A stretch of DNA of 64,000 nucleotides from assembly GCA_964017145.1 (NCBI GenBank), contig OZ024844.1, positions 1,240,001 to 1,304,000 on the forward strand, in the 5' to 3' direction. Positions 58,804 to 64,000 of this stretch are shown here, piece by piece (the first letter of the stretch is position 1; every line of letters begins with the position of its first letter). The position numbers and the translations under genes were made by a program. The stretch is from Agrocybe praecox. Lineage: Eukaryota > Basidiomycota > Agaricomycetes > Agaricales > Agrocybaceae. The notes beneath the pieces are model-generated. The model did no database searches. It had not been told where the DNA came from and saw only the letters and a list, made by a program, of their open reading frames with translations.

Positions 58804-60616
58804 ATGACCTTTCTTCGAGCTGCAAATTTAATTCAAACATCCAGGCGCAGCTGTCTTCCAAACTATAGCAAGGTTGGCTTCGCGGTCAATTCCTTCACCT
58901 CCCCGCGACGAAATGCTTCGTTCTATAACACCGATATCGCTGGTCTTACCGAGGAAGAAGCTGAGGTATTGAAATATAACTTTTTATTGCTTACTCCCAT
59001 GATTGATATCCACAATGGCACTGTAGTTTCGGAATGCGGTAACAGAGTTTGCTCAAAAGGAGATCGCACCAAGAGCTGAAGAAGTAGACAAAACCAACAC
59101 CTTTCCTCTTGTGAGTCATTCGTATGTTGTGAAATACCATCTGCCTCTGATTTGGGGTATGATCGTTCAGGATCTCTGGGAGAAACTTGGTTCTATGGGT
59201 CTTCTCGGTGTCACTGTGTCTCCTAAGTATAACGGATTGTCTCTTGGTTATCTGCACCACACACTTGCTATGGAAGCGCTTTCCACTGCCTCTGGATCCG
59301 TCGCACTTTCGTATGGTGCTCATTCCAATCTATGTGTTAACCAAATACATCGACATGGCACTGAAGAGCAGAAACTGAAGTATCTGCCTGACCTGGTTAG
59401 TGGTAAAAAGGTTGGCAGTTTGGCCATGAGCGAGGCAGGAAGCGGGAGTGACGTAGTAAGTATGCGATTGAAGGCCGAGAAGGTAAATGGTGGCTGGATT
59501 TTGAATGGTACAAAGTTCTGGTTAGTTTCAATCAGAGCTTCAGAGCGGCCACTTTTCAATATTTCTGACCTATCTTTACTAGGATAACGAACGGCCCCAT
59601 AGCTTCCACCCTTGTGGTTTATGCCAAGACCAGCCCTGAAAAGGGCTCGAAAGGGATAACAGCGTTCATCATTGAACGCGGATTCAAAGGATTTTCCACA
59701 AGCCAAAAGTTAGACAAATTTGGTATGAGAGGAAGTGATACGTGTGAGTTGGTGTTCGAAAACTGTGAGGTACCAGATGGTATGTTTCACCATGACCCCC
59801 AATTTTAAAATTATGTCGAACACTCTGTTTAGAGAATGTCCTCGGGGCTGTTGACAAAGGAGCAGGTGTGCTTATGTCCGGCCTTGACCTTGAACGAATT
59901 GTTCTGAGCGGGGGACCTCTCGGGTGCGAAGGATCACACTCTTCCTTGTGACATTATACCTAATTTGCTTTTAGCTTGATGCAAGCTGCTTTTGATTTGG
60001 CCGTTGAATACGTACACGAGAGGAAGCAATTTGGACAGCCAGTCGGCACTTTCCAGCTAATGCAAGGTAAGCGTTCATTACACTTATTTTTTCCAGATCT
60101 CACAGTTTATCATACCTTCAGCCAAAATTGCGGACATGTACACGAAGCTAAATGCCAGTCGTTCCTATGTTTATGCCGTCGCCCGGGCATGCGACCGTGG
60201 CAAAGTTAGCAGGAGAGTAAGTTAGCTTTGCCATTCCAATTTCCTTGTTACCATGCAATGCTATTTCCGCCTCGTCTCGACTCCGTTTCAGCACTACTCC
60301 GTCATGAATTTTCCATGAATTTTACTGAACGTCTTTCGGTATTTTGCGTAGGATTGTGCCGGCGCCATTTTGTACTCAACGGAGAAGGCAGTGGAAGTTG
60401 CATTGGAAGGAATGCAATCCATGGGCGGTAACGGCTACATCAACGGTATCTACTCGTACCTTTTAACATTGTGTGTTCTGCTTCTGACTATACTGCGATG
60501 AAGATTACCCAATAGGACGTATCGTCCGCGATTCTCGTTTGTACACTGTTGGTGCTGGAACGCAAGAAATAAGACGCATGCTCATCGGAAGAGAATTCAA
60601 TCAGGAATTTAAGTAG
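58804..60616 (+). CDS. IVD: Isovaleryl-CoA dehydrogenase, mitochondrial (IVD)
   Basis: FAD acyl-CoA dehydrogenase of leucine breakdown, oxidising isovaleryl-CoA and passing electrons to [23 protein letters not shown] is an Arg-rich mitochondrial presequence. [14 protein letters not shown] splices to [40 protein letters not shown] and [20 protein letters not shown] are the FAD/substrate motifs. The IVD-specific catalytic Glu lies in [20 protein letters not shown], and the position used by most other acyl-CoA dehydrogenases is Gly in [40 protein letters not shown] closes the protein. The stop is at 60614-60616. About 430 residues, eight or nine introns. The Glu placement separates IVD from other family members. 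Confidence 0.94.
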
Positions 60617-61026
60617 CAACTTTTATGTGTATGGGTTTCTCTTTATCCTTCTTCACTCGAAAAACTGATTCTGAATTAGATAGAACCCAAATTATTATAT
60701 ACCTTGCGGTTTTCTTAAAACTGCTTTCAACTGAGGAGTCCCAATATTGCCCCGATAAGGAATAATGCTGTGCCGCGGGCGGACCCCCATATTCAAAACA
60801 AGTAAGCGCTCAAAACCAGATTTGTATGTCTAGATCGTTCTCTCGTCGATCGTCTGAATCTAGGATTACTATTTATGTGGACGGTTATATAATACGAAAT
60901 TTTACTTTCTCAGCAAAAGCAACAGATTTTTATAACGACCAGACGCATTCTCGTTCAACAACTATCTCCGTCAGCCACCCCGTTCATATCCTCCCCAAGG
61001 CTCTTCAACAAACGCCTCTCGCTCTT
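60617..61026. promoter_or_regulatory. Upstream region and leader of the Zn2Cys6 factor
   Basis: About 410 bases. An in-frame ATG at 60826 would add 67 residues, but that stretch is AT-rich and reads poorly. The C/T-rich run at about 60980-61025 looks like a leader. I therefore start the gene at 61027. Confidence 0.4.
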
Positions 61027-62592
61027 ATGGTGTCTGACGATGGTCGTTCGTACTATGCTTTCCCTGGGACATTAGACAACGAATTCCAGAACAGGGACTC
61101 TTACTCCACCAACGAGTTACAGAACAATACCACTCGAAGCCCTGAGAGCTACGAGTCGACATCAGAGCAAGACTCCATGGAGGAAAATGACATCTCCCGC
61201 TTATCCGCTCAGCTAACCCCCGCATCGTCTGGGGATTCACAAGTGGCAAACCAGCCGCATCAATCATTTCCTGCCAAGCCACAACCTGCTCGCCAACGAA
61301 CGACCCAGGCGTGTAGCAAATGCCGTGAGCGGAAAACAAAGGTGCGCGAGGCCACTTACTTACATTGAGTGATACGATATTGAGATATTGACTATAAATG
61401 AAGTGTTCTGGTCATCGCCCAGTATGCTTACGCTGCTCCAATCGAGGTCTCATATGCGAATACGCCCAGCGCGAAACAAGGGTACGGGCAGTTGCGAGAA
61501 CTAGACAGTACAATGCCGTCAGCCCTCCTACTTCCACCCGCCAACTCGACTTTGCCCGTGACATGCCAACCCCAGCTATTCACTCTCGCATGGGGGGTAA
61601 TCAGACGAACGCTTTTGCTTCGCCGTCACGTAATTTTGGCCCAGTTCCTACAGCAGCGTCTTCAAGTAGATTGCATATGCCTATGCACTCTATCCCGAGA
61701 AACATATCAATAGAGGGCTCTCAATACCCCGCTCCTCCTGTTCTTCATCACAAGCCCGATGGTTGGCATTCACCATCTCAGAGAATTGTTGGCCCTGCCC
61801 CCCCGCAACAGGAATTAGCCAACCGTCGCGTAGTGCCTAACTCGCACTCCTTTAGCAATGACCCTTGGGTTCATTCTTCTTCTAGCTCATACCTCCCTGT
61901 GCAAGGCTATAGTTCTTATAACGAACGAGATATGATGTTTGGCCAATCACAATTTCAGCCACCTTACCCTCCTCTTCATATCCATGATAGAGGCAGAACA
62001 GCGCCTCAGAATGCTTCTGGGTCCATGGCTCAGTCGTCTTCTATGGAGCAGTTTGACTTTGGTTTATCCAGGTAAGCAAAGCCATGGGATATTTTCTGTC
62101 TTGACTGATAGTTGGTGTTGTAGCGTCCCTTCCTTTTCTACATATCCACCAGTGCCGCGACCGCAAGGCTTTGGGAGGCCTCAAAGAGCCCAACAATCTC
62201 CTATACCTTCTTCGATCAGCTCTGGCGAAGCTGCATACCCGCCTTATACGTCTGGTTCTGGTTCAACCTCTTCATGTTAGTGTTTCACTAACCATGTCGT
62301 CGACCGCAAAAAATGCTTACTCAATATCTGTATCTCAGTTTTCGATGCGCATGCACCCAGTCCATTCTACGCTAACAGTAGCAACTCTTCCCGGTCGAAC
62401 GTAACCACTAGCCAACTGGAGGTCGCATGCCCAACTCCATCTGCTCCTATTGGTTTCGACACACTGGGAGAGACTGCACAGACATTTCAGACGTTCGACC
62501 GAGGCTATTATGACATGCCAGTCGTGACCGAAAATCACGGTCAAGACCATATTCCTTCTGAGAGAGACAACTTATCTGCGCCGTATACTTGA
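61027..62592 (+). CDS. Zn2Cys6 fungal transcription factor
   Basis: Gal4-type zinc-cluster regulator. The cluster is QACSKCRERKTKCSGHRPVC, then LRCSNRGLICEY: C-X2-C-X6-C-X6-C-X2-C-X6-C. It is restored by removing a phase-0 intron between TK and CSGH (about 61342-61399). The N-terminus MVSDDGRSYYAFPGTLDNEF is acidic and Ser-rich. After the cluster, about 300 residues are disordered and rich in Ser, Pro, Gln and Tyr (PQQELANRRVVPNSHSFSND; FQPPYPPLHIHDRGRTAPQN), likely an activation region. I see no fungal-specific TF middle-homology domain. The C-terminus is NHGQDHIPSERDNLSAPYT, with the stop at 62590-62592. About 440-480 residues. The start could instead be the in-frame ATG at 60826. Target genes unknown. 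Confidence 0.78.
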
Positions 62593-63021
62593 TGCATATC
62601 TGCATATATGCTTGAAAGGAGATGAGATATATCGGATATTTTTGGTTTTGTGTTCATAGCTCATTTTAAGGTGATTATATTTTGTTATCTGCGTTTCTGT
62701 GGCCCTGTTGCATGTATGTAGTGTTTTACTATACTTTTGTCTATATTCTTTACTCTTAGGTGGACCGCATATATTATTCTATATATCTCTACGTTTCGAT
62801 TATCTTTCCTGTAATATCATGTGCATTCATTTGGTTTTTGAGATCCAAATACATTTTGGTTAACCAAATTGCTTCAGGGTGTTACAGTGGCAATAGTTCA
62901 TGTTAACGCGTGTGTAAGAATACAGATGATCGTAACAAAATAAAAATAAAATACAAATGACTATTAGACAGAAGATTAAGATACGAAGCCAAAGCCGAAA
63001 CCTCGATTGTTGTCGACAAGA
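62593..63021. other. Convergent 3' intergenic region
   Basis: About 430 bases, AT-rich, between the zinc-cluster factor and the F-box-like gene. It probably holds both polyadenylation regions. No gene was seen. Confidence 0.5.
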
Positions 63022-64000
63022 TTAAAGCGTTCCAAACAAGTTTCCATATGTACCTCTGATAGTAAGAAATAGTTGCATCCCAAACAACCCCGAAAGTATG
63101 AGAAGCCTCCCTCGTCGTGTGAGGTTTTGACTATGAGTATCAAGTTCGAGCTCCGACAAGAATCTATACTTTGCGCCGTCGGGAGTTGCTGCTTTGATTT
63201 TTTCAGCATTCGTAAATCCGAGAGCCCGACTCCTGGCAAGATTGACGACGGGGCGAACGTCTGAATCGTGAAGACCCGTGACCTTTACCCGCTCTAAACC
63301 CGGGCAAAGCCAAGTAGATGCATCGAGAGGGTTTGTTGGAGTCAAAGGAAGGACAAAACGTTGGCAATTTATAAGTTCGAGTGTGCGAACGTTGTGTGCC
63401 TCCTGAAGCAAAGCAGCAGATTCGCCTTGGGCTGGGAGGATGCATCCAGATAGCGTCAGTTGCGACAAAAGTGGCGCCGACTGAACAAGGTCTTTGAGGG
63501 ATGATAAAATTTGGGGCGGAAGGACCAGCTGGCGTGATAGATATGCAATGCGGAGCGAATGAAGCTTCGGTGCCCGGAGTGCCCGGAATATGGGAGATGG
63601 CTCAAATAAAAACGGCCATTCCAGACTCAAAAACTCAAGTTCCGGGAGAACGATCGGTTCGACGTCCATGAAAAAGAGATTATTCGGAAAGGTAATACTA
63701 CAAGAACGAAGATTGGTACACCTCGAGAGCATTTTTGGAAAGGCTCGTGAACATTTCCAATGGTCACAACCTGTTATCGTGAGTGAGTGTAATCAGTTCA
63801 TTGTGTCCGATAAAGCCCCGACGAGAGGGGTTACATCGCGAACATGAAGGTTGCGCAGCCTAGGAGAGTCAAGCAGGCCCAAGGAAGGGGTGCTGACACG
63901 ATGATCCTCTACAATTAGATCCAAGGTCTCTAAAATATGCATGCCCGTCGTCATTTCTGTAGGAAACATGATGGGTAGAATCTCCATGCCAAGATGGGTC
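63022..64000 (-). CDS. F-box/LRR-type protein, partial, with an in-frame stop
   Basis: C-terminal part of a leucine-rich-repeat protein of the mushroom F-box type; the F-box itself would lie beyond the window end. Repeats read HILETLDLIVEDHRVSTPSL, LLDSPRLRNLHVRDVTPLV, LHSLTITGCDHWKCSRAFPK, MLSRCTNLRSCSITFPNNLF, VLPELEFLSLEWPFLFEPSP, LRAPKLHSLRIAYLSRQLVL, LSQLTLSGCILP, and VRTLELINCQRFVLPL. Between SDTMN and LHSLTITGC there is a TGA in the same frame (63793-63795), and no GT-AG pair I tried removes it while keeping frame. It is either a nonsense change, a decayed copy or a sequencing error. The stop at 63022 is tentative; a 3' intron could extend the end to about 62976. Confidence 0.6.

Noticed and set aside
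1..64000. Transposons, CRISPR arrays, rRNA and a secondary-metabolite cluster.
   Set aside because: No terminal repeats, transposase or reverse-transcriptase motifs, repeat-spacer arrays or backbone synthase genes were seen.

Overview
The window is nuclear DNA of a filamentous basidiomycete, most likely a mushroom-forming agaricomycete. The evidence is dense genes on both strands broken by many 45-70 base GT-AG introns, a FunK1-type fungal protein kinase, a white-collar-2 GATA factor, an NCE101-type small membrane protein and a clampless1 (Clp1)-like sexual-development gene. I see no bacterial genes, intact transposons, rRNA or CRISPR. Gene ends were set by reading splice junctions by eye. 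Coding ends are firm where a family ending was recognised, but start codons and some introns remain provisional.

Layout, 0-31 kb. A FunK1 kinase (+) is followed by RPA2 (-) and the NatB subunit NAA25/MDM20 (-). Next come NCE101 (+), proteasome chaperone PSMG3 (-), Mediator MED16 (+), a CoA-dependent acyltransferase (-), tRNA pseudouridine synthase PUS4 (+) with a GC-AG intron, a DapA-family aldolase (+), the mitochondrial NAD(P) transhydrogenase NNT (+), a UDP-galactose-type transporter (-) and a Ser/Thr-rich single-span membrane protein (-).

Layout, 31-52 kb. Three same-strand nuclear genes lie in a row: a RAD9/Crb2-like checkpoint adaptor (Tudor + BRCT), a chromodomain protein and RAD54. 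They are followed by the spliceosomal GYF protein LIN1/CD2BP2 (-), a PQ-loop vacuolar transporter (+), a LisH/CTLH/CRA protein (+), an LRR-like unknown (-), white-collar-2 (+), ARPC1 (+) and the DASH subunit DAD3 (-).

Layout, 52-64 kb. A Clp1-like gene sits between unusually long non-coding stretches. Between it and the inositol-pentakisphosphate 2-kinase (IPK1) there is what looks like a decayed protein-kinase gene (-). Isovaleryl-CoA dehydrogenase (+), a Zn2Cys6 transcription factor (+) and an F-box-type LRR gene with an in-frame stop (-, running off the window) complete it.

Most genes are housekeeping and do not form an operon or biosynthetic cluster. The one local functional theme is genome maintenance and chromosome biology: RPA2, the RAD9-like adaptor, the chromodomain protein, RAD54 and DAD3. 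A second, weaker theme is environmental or sexual development (WC-2 and Clp1). I found no clear evidence of a wholly new system. The best leads are the RAD9-like/chromodomain/RAD54 trio, the dead-kinase remnant and the GC-AG intron.
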